Shown here piece after piece: positions 44,259 through 51,393 of a DNA stretch of 64,000 nt. Both the position numbers and the translations under genes were made by a program. Source of the DNA: Bacillota bacterium (lineage in GTDB: Bacteria; Bacillota; Limnochordia; Darwinibacteriales; DTU012); NCBI GenBank assembly GCA_012520795.1, contig JAAYNP010000027.1, positions 22,365 to 86,364 on the forward strand, given 5' to 3'. The notes beneath the pieces were generated by a model that worked only from the letters and a program-made list of their open reading frames with translations, was not told where the DNA came from and searched no databases. Numbering within the stretch: the stretch's first letter is position 1; each line of letters starts with the position of its first letter.

Positions 44259-44429
44259 ATGCTGATCAAACCTCTCCGGCAGCGCCTGGCTGGGGGTTTT
44301 TGTTTTCTGTGCCTGGTATTGGGTTTAAGCATGACCTGGCAATGGCCTGCTGCCGCTCAGACTTTGCTTGTCAACTTTACTGTCGAGCCTTACATCAGGG
44401 GGTCCCAAACAGAAAACACGAGCATTTAG
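44259..44429 (+). CDS. Small secreted peptide (56 residues), unknown
   Basis: ATG 44259 is preceded by AAAGAGG (eight bases). The product starts MLIKPLRQRLAG, then a hydrophobic core GFCFLCLVLGLSM and a signal-peptidase-like site PAAAQ, leaving a mature peptide of about 22 residues (TLLVNFTVEPYIRG, tail rich in Ser/Thr). Its TAG lies inside the loop of a perfect 15-bp terminator hairpin. Promoter, ribosome site, signal peptide and terminator together argue that this is a real gene. No family recognised. A longer overlapping frame from ATG 44252 has no signal-like features. Confidence 0.55.
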   Translation: MLIKPLRQRLAGGFCFLCLVLGLSMTWQWPAAAQTLLVNFTVEPYIRGSQTENTSI

Positions 44430-44446
44430 CAGCTCGTGTTTTCTGT
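44409..44446. terminator. Perfect 15-bp hairpin terminator
   Basis: ACAGAAAACACGAGC and its exact complement, with an eight-base loop that contains the stop codon of the small gene. T-rich arms on both strands fit a bidirectional terminator, also for the lipoprotein gene converging from the right. Confidence 0.85.
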
Positions 44447-44499
44447 GTTAGCGGAATTGTCATGCTTGTGGGCTTGAGAACAGGTTGGTTTCAGTATGT

Positions 44500-45360
44500 T
44501 CAATAAAAACCAAAGAACCTTGGCGGATAGGATATCCGGCAGATTACCAAACCCTCCAGGATTTCCAGGCAGGAAACGGTGATTGTTGTGGATTTGTCCA
44601 CCGCCTGCCCGTTTATGGTAAAGCTTGCATGCAGATCGGCAGTTACCACTATGGCTGTAGGGTCCGGAAGATAGCGGCGGTTGGTCAGCGTAAGCTCGGA
44701 CAGTTCAATATTCTGCAGATCATTGGCCAAAAGGGCTATAAACTGCTGATTATTCCGGTAATACGTGACGGAAGTGCCGTGGGAGGCAACAATCGTGTAT
44801 GACAGCAAATCGCGAAGCTCCGCAAAATCCTTCTCCAGGAGGCACCCGGCAAAACGGTCCAGCAGCTCGTCAGGATCAACCGCCGGATCCTGGTACTGAT
44901 ATTCATCGCTGTAGGAAATCATGCTGGTAATCAGCCAAAGATCGCCGGTCCATTTGGTGCCGAAGTTCTCAAAAATGATGGTGAATGTCTTGGTTTTAGT
45001 GTACTTTTCCTGGTTCCTGATCAATTCGAGATACAGCTCGGCATCAATAATCACGTTGCCGTCCAGAATGGAGCGGCTGATTTCGGTGAGGACTGCCGTT
45101 TCAATATCATCAATATCGCCGATAAAAGCGATGATCTTGTCAAAATCTTCTTTGCTGACCGATTCCCAGTCCAGCATCAGCTGATCCGCAAGCAGTTCCT
45201 TCAGCTTCGCGTAATCCAAATCATTCAGGGCTGATTCAAATTCATTGACCTGCTCATCAATGATCTGGGCTGTGGTAAGGGGCTCCGGCTTCAGTTTGTA
45301 GCAAGCTGAAAGGCTGAGGGCACCCAGCAGGGCAAATATGACAAACCAATGTGAACGCAT
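44500..45360 (-). CDS. Lipoprotein of unknown function
   Basis: 286-residue lipoprotein. Signal peptide with lipobox LSAC at about residues 17-20 (MRSHWFVIFALLGALSLSAC), so it is anchored to a membrane. The mature part has two similar halves, each with a helical start (FESALNDLDYAKLKELLADQ; RFAGCLLEKDFAELRDLLSY) and an alpha/beta fold, suggestive of SnoaL/NTF2-like or DUF4878-like domains, unproven. Start at ATG 45360: AAGGAG is seven bases upstream and a TATAAT box at 45391-45396 leaves no room for the longer frame. Divergent from degS. Confidence 0.8.
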   Translation of the reverse strand: MRSHWFVIFALLGALSLSACYKLKPEPLTTAQIIDEQVNEFESALNDLDYAKLKELLADQLMLDWESVSKEDFDKIIAFIGDIDDIETAVLTEISRSILDGNVIIDAELYLELIRNQEKYTKTKTFTIIFENFGTKWTGDLWLITSMISYSDEYQYQDPAVDPDELLDRFAGCLLEKDFAELRDLLSYTIVASHGTSVTYYRNNQQFIALLANDLQNIELSELTLTNRRYLPDPTAIVVTADLHASFTINGQAVDKSTTITVSCLEILEGLVICRISYPPRFFGFY

Positions 45361-45390
45361 GGCCATACTCCTTTGCCCGCCCCTAGAATC

Positions 45391-45396
45391 ATTATA
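45391..45396 (-). promoter_or_regulatory. -10 box of the lipoprotein gene
   Basis: TATAAT on the minus strand, 31 bases before ATG 45360. No convincing -35 is seen at 17 bases, so the assignment rests on the perfect -10 and the start codon it predicts. Confidence 0.5.
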
Positions 45397-45539
45397 GCTG
45401 CAACAGCAATCCGGTGTAATATGCCGTAAGTCCCAATTTTCTGGGACCGGAGGGAATAATACCCAACTTGCGGCAGGGAAAAGAGGCCGCAAAGCGGAAA
45501 TAGTGTATACGTCGACTTTCTAGCCGGGAGGCTGTTGGA

Positions 45540-46697
45540 TTGCTTACTGAACTGGATCCGAAGCGAATTGAAGAAATCCTCTTCCATGCTGTGGGTGTCT
45601 TGGCTGACAGCAAGAAGCAGATGTTTGAAATCGTAGAACTTGCACAGCGGGAGTTTGACCGTATTTCAATGGCCCTTGCCGAGCTCAAACAGGAGATTAA
45701 TGCCACCATTGAGGAAGTGGAACGGCTGGAGCATGATTTTCGCCTGGTGAGAATCCGCCTGGCGGAAGTGAGCCGCAATTTCACCCGCTATGGGGAAGCG
45801 GCCCGGGAAGTTGTGTACCGGCAGGCAGACCGCCTTCGGGAAGCTTTGGCTGCTGTCAGGGAGCGGGAAAAGAATCTGCAGAGGCAGCGGATGCAGCAGG
45901 AACAGGCTTTAGTTCAGATTTCGCAACTGGTGGCCAAGGCCGAGCAATCAGTATCCCAGGTTGATATTGCCTTGGAGTTCCTCAAGGGCAACCTTGAGGA
46001 ACTCAATGAACAGCTGGCCAACATTAGCATGCGCTATCAGCTTGGCCAAAGGATCATCAAAATGCAGGAAGATGAGCGTAAACGGGTAGCCCGGGAGATT
46101 CATGACGGCCCGGCCCAAGATCTGGCCAATGTGGTCTTGAAGGCAGAGATCTGCGAGCGGCTTTTTGATGTGGACCGCATGGATGAGCTCCGGTTGGAAC
46201 TGCAGGAGCTGAAATCTACCGTAAAATTTAGCCTTGATGAGATCCGCAAAATCATCCATAACCTGAGGCCCATGGTCTTGGACGATCTGGGACTGGTGCC
46301 GGCGGTAAAACGGCTGATTGAGGAAGTCCAGGAGCAGTCAGGCCTGGAGATCGGACTCAGTGTACTTGGCCCTGAGAGCCGGCTGGACCCGGCAGTTGAG
46401 ATTGCCCTGTTCCGCATTGTCCAGGAAGCGATCAACAACAGCCGTAAACACGCCAATGCCTCTCTGGTCCAAGTCAAGCTGGAGTTTCTACCGGAGAAGG
46501 TCAGTGCCGTGGTGGAAGACAACGGCGTAGGGTTCGACAAGGATACGCTGAATCAAAGGCTGGCCGGGGGCGATCACTTCGGCCTTTATGGGATGCGTGA
46601 ACGGATAGAGCTTTTAGGCGGGACTTTCAGGATTCGTTCCAAAAAAGGTTCCGGCACCCGCGTTAGTGTCACGATTCGGCTGCCGCAAAAGGGGTGA
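45540..46697 (+). CDS. degS: DegS-type sensor histidine kinase
   Basis: 385-residue cytoplasmic two-component kinase, the same length as Bacillus DegS. A coiled-coil sensor region (1-170) is followed by a HisKA_3 dimerisation/phosphorylation motif REIHDGPAQDLANV with His188 (Bacillus His189) and an HATPase domain (VQEAINNSRKHANA, VEDNGVGFD, LYGMRERIELLGG). It phosphorylates the DegU-like protein encoded next. The start is TTG 45540 with GGGAG nine bases upstream. Controls degradative enzymes, competence and motility in Bacillus. Confidence 0.93.
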   Translation: MLTELDPKRIEEILFHAVGVLADSKKQMFEIVELAQREFDRISMALAELKQEINATIEEVERLEHDFRLVRIRLAEVSRNFTRYGEAAREVVYRQADRLREALAAVREREKNLQRQRMQQEQALVQISQLVAKAEQSVSQVDIALEFLKGNLEELNEQLANISMRYQLGQRIIKMQEDERKRVAREIHDGPAQDLANVVLKAEICERLFDVDRMDELRLELQELKSTVKFSLDEIRKIIHNLRPMVLDDLGLVPAVKRLIEEVQEQSGLEIGLSVLGPESRLDPAVEIALFRIVQEAINNSRKHANASLVQVKLEFLPEKVSAVVEDNGVGFDKDTLNQRLAGGDHFGLYGMRERIELLGGTFRIRSKKGSGTRVSVTIRLPQKG

Positions 46698-46702
46698 AGG
46701 TG

Positions 46703-47398
46703 ATGAGCCAGACAATCAGGGTTCTAATTGCCGATGATCATTCGCTGCTGCGCAGAGGCTTGGTCCAACTGCTGAACATGACTGACAAAATCGAGGTGGT
46801 GGGGCAGGCCTTGGATGGCCACGAGGCTGTACAGCTTGCTGAACAGCTCCAACCCGATGTGATTCTGATGGACATCAACATGCCGAGGTTGAACGGAATT
46901 GAAGCTGCGCGCCAGATTACAGCCAGGGCTAGAATACCGATCCTGGCCCTTACTATCCATGATCAGGAAGAATATATTGCGGAAATGATTCGGGCAGGAG
47001 CCCAAGGTTACATTCTCAAAGACAGTGAATTGAGCAACCTGGTCCAGGCAATTCAGCGCGTGGCTGCGGGAGATTCCTTTTTCCCTTCCAGCTTGATGGA
47101 AAAAGTGATGATCAAGTTTCATGAATTGGCCAAAAAGCAGCATGAAGGCGTTTATCCTATGGCCTTACACGAATCGGGAGCCCAGAACCTTACCCGCCGC
47201 GAACTTGAGGTGCTGCAGTGTATAGTGGATGGGATGAGCAACAAGGAATGCGCCCAACATCTGTACATCAGTGAAAAGACAGTCAAGAACCACGTCACCA
47301 ATCTGCTGCGGAAGCTGGATGTGGTGGATCGCACACAGGCGGCGGTATATGCTTGCCAGCACGGACTGGTCAAAGTCCGGGGCGAAAGAGGTGGTTAG
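46703..47398 (+). CDS. degU: DegU-type response regulator
   Basis: 231-residue NarL/LuxR-family regulator: receiver domain with acidic pair at 11-12 and phospho-acceptor Asp57 in VILMDINMP (Bacillus Asp56), and a C-terminal LuxR HTH (LTRRELEVLQCIVDGMSNKE, EKTVKNHVTNLLRKL). ATG 46703 is preferred; GTG 46694 would overlap the degS stop. The tail meets a convergent HD-domain gene with a four-base overlap. Its likely targets here include the neighbouring pilus, competence or flagellar genes, by analogy with Bacillus. Confidence 0.93.
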   Translation: MSQTIRVLIADDHSLLRRGLVQLLNMTDKIEVVGQALDGHEAVQLAEQLQPDVILMDINMPRLNGIEAARQITARARIPILALTIHDQEEYIAEMIRAGAQGYILKDSELSNLVQAIQRVAAGDSFFPSSLMEKVMIKFHELAKKQHEGVYPMALHESGAQNLTRRELEVLQCIVDGMSNKECAQHLYISEKTVKNHVTNLLRKLDVVDRTQAAVYACQHGLVKVRGERGG

Positions 47399-48111
47399 GC
47401 TTCGGCTGTTTTCGAATTAGCCCGGTAGGCCTGCCCCAGCCGCCCCAGCAGTTCCAGGCCGTTAATCACCAGCCGGAACCGGCACCCCAGCAAAGCGGCG
47501 GCTTCTTTGCACATGTCCATCCGGTTGAGATAGATTTCAAAATAGTCCATAATCTGGCAGGAAGTTTGATCGAACTGAATATCCAGGGTTATCGTCTTGG
47601 CATGGGCGTCCACTGAAACCTTTGAACCGGTTATGGCCAGGTTAACCCGGTTGTGGATATTCAGAGACGGCTGTTTGTCCGGGACTACCCGGTGTACCCT
47701 GGTGCGGTGGGCATCACTTTTGTCGGCAATGATCAGTGCGGCCGTAATCGGCGTCACTGCATGGCCGATTTCTTCTTCATGGTTGGCAATGGCCGTTGTG
47801 ATCTCGCAGATTTCAGCTAGATCCATACCCATGGCCTGAAGCTCGGCAAAAACGAGGTTGGCCCCGGTGACACCATGGTATTTGCGGTTGTGCATATTGC
47901 CAATGTCATGAAGGTGCCCTGCGATCGAACCCAATTCAACAGTACGGGCATCAAAACCAAGCTGCGCCAGGATCGCCGCCGTAGTCTTGGCTACATAGTC
48001 GACATGCCGCCTGCCGTGTTCAGTATACCCTCGGGCTATCAGGTAATCGCAGGCCCGATCAATCATCATTTGGAAATTTGGATTGCTGCGGACATTTTGC
48101 AAGGTGATCAT
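47395..48111 (-). CDS. HD-domain phosphohydrolase
   Basis: 238-residue protein with an HD metal-dependent domain: EHGRRHVDYVAKTTAAIL, AGHLHDIGNMHNRKYHG (HD motif) and ANHEEEIGHAVTPITAALI with IADKSDAHR. Hydrolase of a nucleotide or phosphate ester; substrate unknown. Probably soluble. Its start lies next to the region with the c-di-GMP riboswitch (other strand), and its end overlaps degU by four bases. Confidence 0.85.
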   Translation of the reverse strand: MITLQNVRSNPNFQMMIDRACDYLIARGYTEHGRRHVDYVAKTTAAILAQLGFDARTVELGSIAGHLHDIGNMHNRKYHGVTGANLVFAELQAMGMDLAEICEITTAIANHEEEIGHAVTPITAALIIADKSDAHRTRVHRVVPDKQPSLNIHNRVNLAITGSKVSVDAHAKTITLDIQFDQTSCQIMDYFEIYLNRMDMCKEAAALLGCRFRLVINGLELLGRLGQAYRANSKTAEA

Positions 48112-48244
48112 TAAACCCCTCCTTAATTCTTTATATTATAAAACATAATCCTGGTTTCAGCCAGAGTCCCAGAAAAATAGGACTATCGCCTGATTAATTT
48201 CCTGAAAACATCGTGTTAAGATTACATTACAAAATGAATAACTC

Positions 48245-48325
48245 CGAAAAGGTAAACTTACCGAAAGGTAAGGGCACAAAGCCACGGGTCTACGGTTGGA
48301 AGACTATGACAGCCGGGCTGCCGAA
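48245..48325 (+). ncRNA. Cyclic-di-GMP-I (GEMM) riboswitch upstream of the Tad operon
   Basis: The order of conserved elements fits the c-di-GMP-I aptamer: GGTAAAC at 48251-48257, a P1b hairpin capped by a GAAA tetraloop (CTTACC-GAAA-GGTAAG), then GGGCACAAAGCCACGGGTC, a variable arm, and GACAGCCGGGCTGCCG. A terminator hairpin follows within 20 bases, and then the flp gene. This is a typical expression platform: c-di-GMP binding probably changes termination before the pilus operon. Whether it switches on or off cannot be told without modelling. Confidence 0.93.
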
Positions 48326-48342
48326 GTCATTGTACATTCTAG

Positions 48343-48364
48343 GCACCCGTGTGGTGCTTTTTTT
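48343..48364 (+). terminator. Riboswitch expression-platform terminator
   Basis: GCACC and GGTGC around CGTGT, followed by seven T; it lies between the aptamer and the flp start. Confidence 0.8.
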
Positions 48365-48402
48365 CGGCCTAAGGAGTGCAAAAATGTGAGGAGGGAATTG
48401 AT

Positions 48403-48570
48403 GTGCTGACTCAACTGAAGCGTCTGCTGTTCGATGAGAGTGGACAAGGTTTGGCAGAATATGGATTGATTCTTGCATTAATTGCCATCGTAGTGATTGG
48501 AGTATTAGTGGCATTTGGTGACAAGCTTGTCTCAATCTTTACCACGATTACAGAAGAAATTCCCGAATAA
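48403..48570 (+). CDS. flp: Flp-family pilin (major prepilin)
   Basis: 55-residue Tad pilin. A basic leader (MLTQLKRLLFDESG) is cut before QGLAEYGLILALIA, which has the Flp Glu at mature position 5 and adjacent Tyr, then a hydrophobic helix and a short tail. GTG 48403 is chosen because GAGGAGGG lies eight bases upstream; the frame also opens earlier but without a ribosome site. First gene of the riboswitch-controlled operon. Confidence 0.93.
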   Translation: MLTQLKRLLFDESGQGLAEYGLILALIAIVVIGVLVAFGDKLVSIFTTITEEIPE

Positions 48571-48664
48571 CTATGACTCCCCAATAGCTTAATCAATGTG
48601 CAGAGCGGCAGCCAATACCCCCGCCCCCCAGGCTGCCGCTTTTGCACCGAGCGGAGGGACAGCC

Positions 48665-49192
48665 ATGCACTTGATCCAAAAAGCAGCCCTGTTGGCTGCC
48701 ATTGCCCTGGTTTTTTACTTTGACGGCCGCTACCGCATCATCCCCAACAAGCTGATTACCGTGGTAGTGGGGCTGGGGCTTGTAACCAATACAATCATTT
48801 CCGGGTGGACGGGATTTGCCTTGGCAACAGCTGGGTTTTTTGCCGGATTAATAATTCTGATCATTCCTTTTTTGCTTGGTGGGATCGGCGCCGGCGATGT
48901 GAAGCTGCTGGCGGCAATCGGATGCCTGTTGGGCCCTGGGTTTGCCGCGGCAGCTTTCCTGTACGGCGCGGTTTTCGGCGGCATTTGGGCCGTAATTGTG
49001 CTGCTGAAAAAGAAGAATCTACTCCAATCCCTGCAGGCGATTGGGTACCGCCTGATGCTTTCTGCAGCGGGACAAAAAACTGCTGCACCACCACTGCACA
49101 CTTTTGCCTCCGGGAAAGACTGGGGGTTCCCCTTTGGGATCGCCATCGGGCTTGGAGCAGCTGCTGCCTTGGTGTTTGGAGTTCCATTTTAA
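48665..49192 (+). CDS. tadV: TadV/CpaA prepilin peptidase
   Basis: 175-residue membrane aspartic peptidase (about four to five TMs) that processes Flp and the pseudopilins. Catalytic Asp in YFDGRYRIIPN and in GIGAGDVKLLAAIG (GxGD). ATG 48665 is preferred (GGAGGG seven bases upstream); the open frame to 48596 is likely untranslated. Confidence 0.92.
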   Translation: MHLIQKAALLAAIALVFYFDGRYRIIPNKLITVVVGLGLVTNTIISGWTGFALATAGFFAGLIILIIPFLLGGIGAGDVKLLAAIGCLLGPGFAAAAFLYGAVFGGIWAVIVLLKKKNLLQSLQAIGYRLMLSAAGQKTAAPPLHTFASGKDWGFPFGIAIGLGAAAALVFGVPF

Positions 49193-49204
49193 GGGGGGAA
49201 GCCA

Positions 49205-49597
49205 ATGCTGCGCCGGATTTACAGCCAACAGCAAGGCCAAGCCCTGATGGAACTGGCTGCAGCACTCACAGTGTTGCTGCTGATCGTTTTTGGAATAGTC
49301 GAGTTTTCCCGCATTGGCTACACCTACATCCTGGTAGCCCATGCCAGCCGGGAAGGGGCGCGCATGGGCGCATTGCGCCATTCGGACGATCAGATCTACC
49401 TTGCCGTAAATGATGCATTGGCAGCCATCGGCAATGTCCCCATAGTGGTGTCAATCGATCCCAACGACACGCAGCGCTACCGGCGTGAACCTGTAACTGT
49501 GCAGGTCACGGTGGAGCTGCCGCTCTTGACACCATTAGGTGTGGTGCTGCCGAATCCGTTTCAGATCAGGTGTAAAACCGTCATGCGGGTTGAGTGA
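49205..49597 (+). CDS. tadE: TadE-type pseudopilin
   Basis: 130-residue minor pilin with the prepilin-like start QQQGQALMELAAALTVLLL (Glu after the cleavage region), then a soluble domain. TadE and TadF/G probably help initiate or tip the pilus. Overlaps tadG by four bases. Start ATG with GGGGGGAAG upstream. Confidence 0.9.
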   Translation: MLRRIYSQQQGQALMELAAALTVLLLIVFGIVEFSRIGYTYILVAHASREGARMGALRHSDDQIYLAVNDALAAIGNVPIVVSIDPNDTQRYRREPVTVQVTVELPLLTPLGVVLPNPFQIRCKTVMRVE

Positions 49598-49608
49598 GGG
49601 TGGAGACG

Positions 49609-50511
49609 ATGCATATGTTGAGATGTGAGTCAGGAGCCGTTTTGGTGCTGGTAGCGGTGGGTATGACAGCCTTCCTCGCCTTGTTGGGTTTGGTGATCGA
49701 CCTCGGCCAAATCTACTTGGAACAAGTCCGCTTGTCCCGGGCTGTGGATGCAGCTGTCCTGGCCGGTGTCCAAGAATTGCCCGGCCAGCCAAGCCAGGCT
49801 GTGGCCAAAGCATACGAATACGGCCAAGCCAACAATGTAGCGGCGGAACAAATACAGGTCACGCTTGGCAACGCCAACCACCTGATCAATGTCAGGGCGG
49901 AGAAGAAGGTCAAACTGTATCTGCTCAGCTTGTTCGGGTACCTCGACCATAATGTTGCGGCTGAAGCAGCAGCGGAGGTTGGCGCGGTTGCCGGCTGCAG
50001 CGGCGTGATTCCGGTGGGGGTTCCATGGCAGGACTTTGAATTAGGGCAAACAGTAATCCTTAAGATGGATGCCCATTCAGGGCAGAACTTCCAGGGCAAT
50101 TTTGGAGCGCTGGCGTTGGGAGGCAGCGGTGCCAACAATTACCGCAGCAACCTCAAGTATGGGTACCAGGGGGTATTGCGCATAGGCGATCGGGTGTATA
50201 CCGAGCCTGGCAACATGGCAGGGCCGACCCGGGATGGAGTACGATACCGGCTGGATCAGGCGGGTGACGGCTCCGGGCTCAAATGGTATGAACATGATGC
50301 CCGCATTGCGATTGTTCCGGTAGTGGACAGCATTGATGTAAAAGGAAGAGATTTGGTGACCATTGTAGGATTTGCCGCCTTTTATCTGGAGGATGTGGAG
50401 GCCCAAGGCAATCAGGCCACGATAAAGGGTAGGTTTATACGGCATTTGATCGATGGAGACATTGCTGCCGGCCAGGACTATGGATTGCTTGCTTACCAGT
50501 TGATTAAGTAG
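49609..50511 (+). CDS. TadG-like minor pilin (Flp pilus assembly)
   Basis: 300-residue protein with N-terminal CESGAVLVLVAVGMTAFLAL anchor typical of TadG/TadE-like pseudopilins, then LVIDLGQIYLEQVRLSRAVDAAVLAG and a beta-rich C-terminal domain. Shorter than full TadG with von Willebrand domain. ATG 49609 chosen; GTG 49594 would overlap tadE. Role in pilus biogenesis inferred from location. Confidence 0.82.
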   Translation: MHMLRCESGAVLVLVAVGMTAFLALLGLVIDLGQIYLEQVRLSRAVDAAVLAGVQELPGQPSQAVAKAYEYGQANNVAAEQIQVTLGNANHLINVRAEKKVKLYLLSLFGYLDHNVAAEAAAEVGAVAGCSGVIPVGVPWQDFELGQTVILKMDAHSGQNFQGNFGALALGGSGANNYRSNLKYGYQGVLRIGDRVYTEPGNMAGPTRDGVRYRLDQAGDGSGLKWYEHDARIAIVPVVDSIDVKGRDLVTIVGFAAFYLEDVEAQGNQATIKGRFIRHLIDGDIAAGQDYGLLAYQLIK

Positions 50512-50523
50512 GCTTGGGGGGGT

Positions 50524-51393
50524 GTGGGTTTGAAAAACAAGGTTTTATTGTTCATTGCGGTTAGTTTGGGATTCATTTCCGCTTTCTTGGTTTATAATTA
50601 CCTGGCCGGTCTTACCGCCAGCCGGGAGGCGGAGATGGTGGATGTGGTGGTTGCCCTGACCAGGATTCCTGCCAACACTGAGATCCGCGCCAATATGCTC
50701 GCCTGGAAGAAAATTCCAAAAGAAGGGCTGCACCCTGATGCCGTGCAGAACCTTCAGGATCTCCAAGGCAGGATCACTGCTAACGACATCTTCGCCGGTG
50801 AACAGGTGTTGTGGAGCCGGCTGCTGCCCCAGGGGACAGTTCCAGGCCTTGCATACCACATTCCTGAAGACAAACGGGCTATTACTGTTGCCGTGAACGA
50901 AGTGATTGGAGTTGCCGGGTTCATCAAGCCGGGGGACAAGGTGGATGTGATAGCCACCTTTGACTTCGATCCTCCCCAGTCCGCGACCATTCTGCAGAAT
51001 GTGACAATCCTGGCCATTGCCCAGGAAATGCACAGCGATGCTGATAAAGATGCATCTTTGAGCACCAGCGTCACTTTTGCCTTAAGCCCCAATCAGGCAG
51101 AAAGGCTGGTTCTGGCTGAGTCACTCGGAGAAATCCGCCTGGCACTGCGGCCGCCGCAGGCAGTCGGGATTGCTTCTGCCCAAGGCACCAGCACTTATGA
51201 TATTGTCCCCCTGGCGTACAGTAAATATGGGGATGCCCTGGCTGGCCGCCAGGAAGTCGCGTCCCGATCCGAGCCAGCCGCGCCCGCTTCCAGCCCGCTG
51301 CCGTCTGCTGCATCAGCCGCACTAAACGAAACTGGAATCGAGATCGAAATTTACCGGGGAACGAAGCGGGAGGTGCAGCTGGTCAATGAATAA
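50524..51393 (+). CDS. cpaB: CpaB/RcpC-type pilus assembly protein
   Basis: 289-residue protein with one N-terminal TM (about 5-28) and an SAF domain (about 40-110: VVALTRIPANTEI, ANDIFAGEQVLWSRL) followed by a RcpC domain (about 115-220: ITVAVNEVIGVAGFIKPGDKVDV). CpaB is thought to stabilise or modulate the secretin. A Pro/Ala/Ser-rich linker precedes the C-terminus. It overlaps cpaC by eight bases. Confidence 0.92.
   Translation: MGLKNKVLLFIAVSLGFISAFLVYNYLAGLTASREAEMVDVVVALTRIPANTEIRANMLAWKKIPKEGLHPDAVQNLQDLQGRITANDIFAGEQVLWSRLLPQGTVPGLAYHIPEDKRAITVAVNEVIGVAGFIKPGDKVDVIATFDFDPPQSATILQNVTILAIAQEMHSDADKDASLSTSVTFALSPNQAERLVLAESLGEIRLALRPPQAVGIASAQGTSTYDIVPLAYSKYGDALAGRQEVASRSEPAAPASSPLPSAASAALNETGIEIEIYRGTKREVQLVNE

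Noticed and set aside
44219..44310. SRP RNA, 6S RNA or a known riboswitch after the 44190 promoter
   Set aside because: No conserved SRP apical motif, no 6S-like long paired ends and no known aptamer core; a small secreted-peptide gene accounts for the promoter and terminator.
44156..44506. Plus-strand frame of 116 codons after metK
   Set aside because: Begins inside the metK terminator and upstream of the 44190 promoter; the overlapping 56-codon frame with signal peptide explains the region better.
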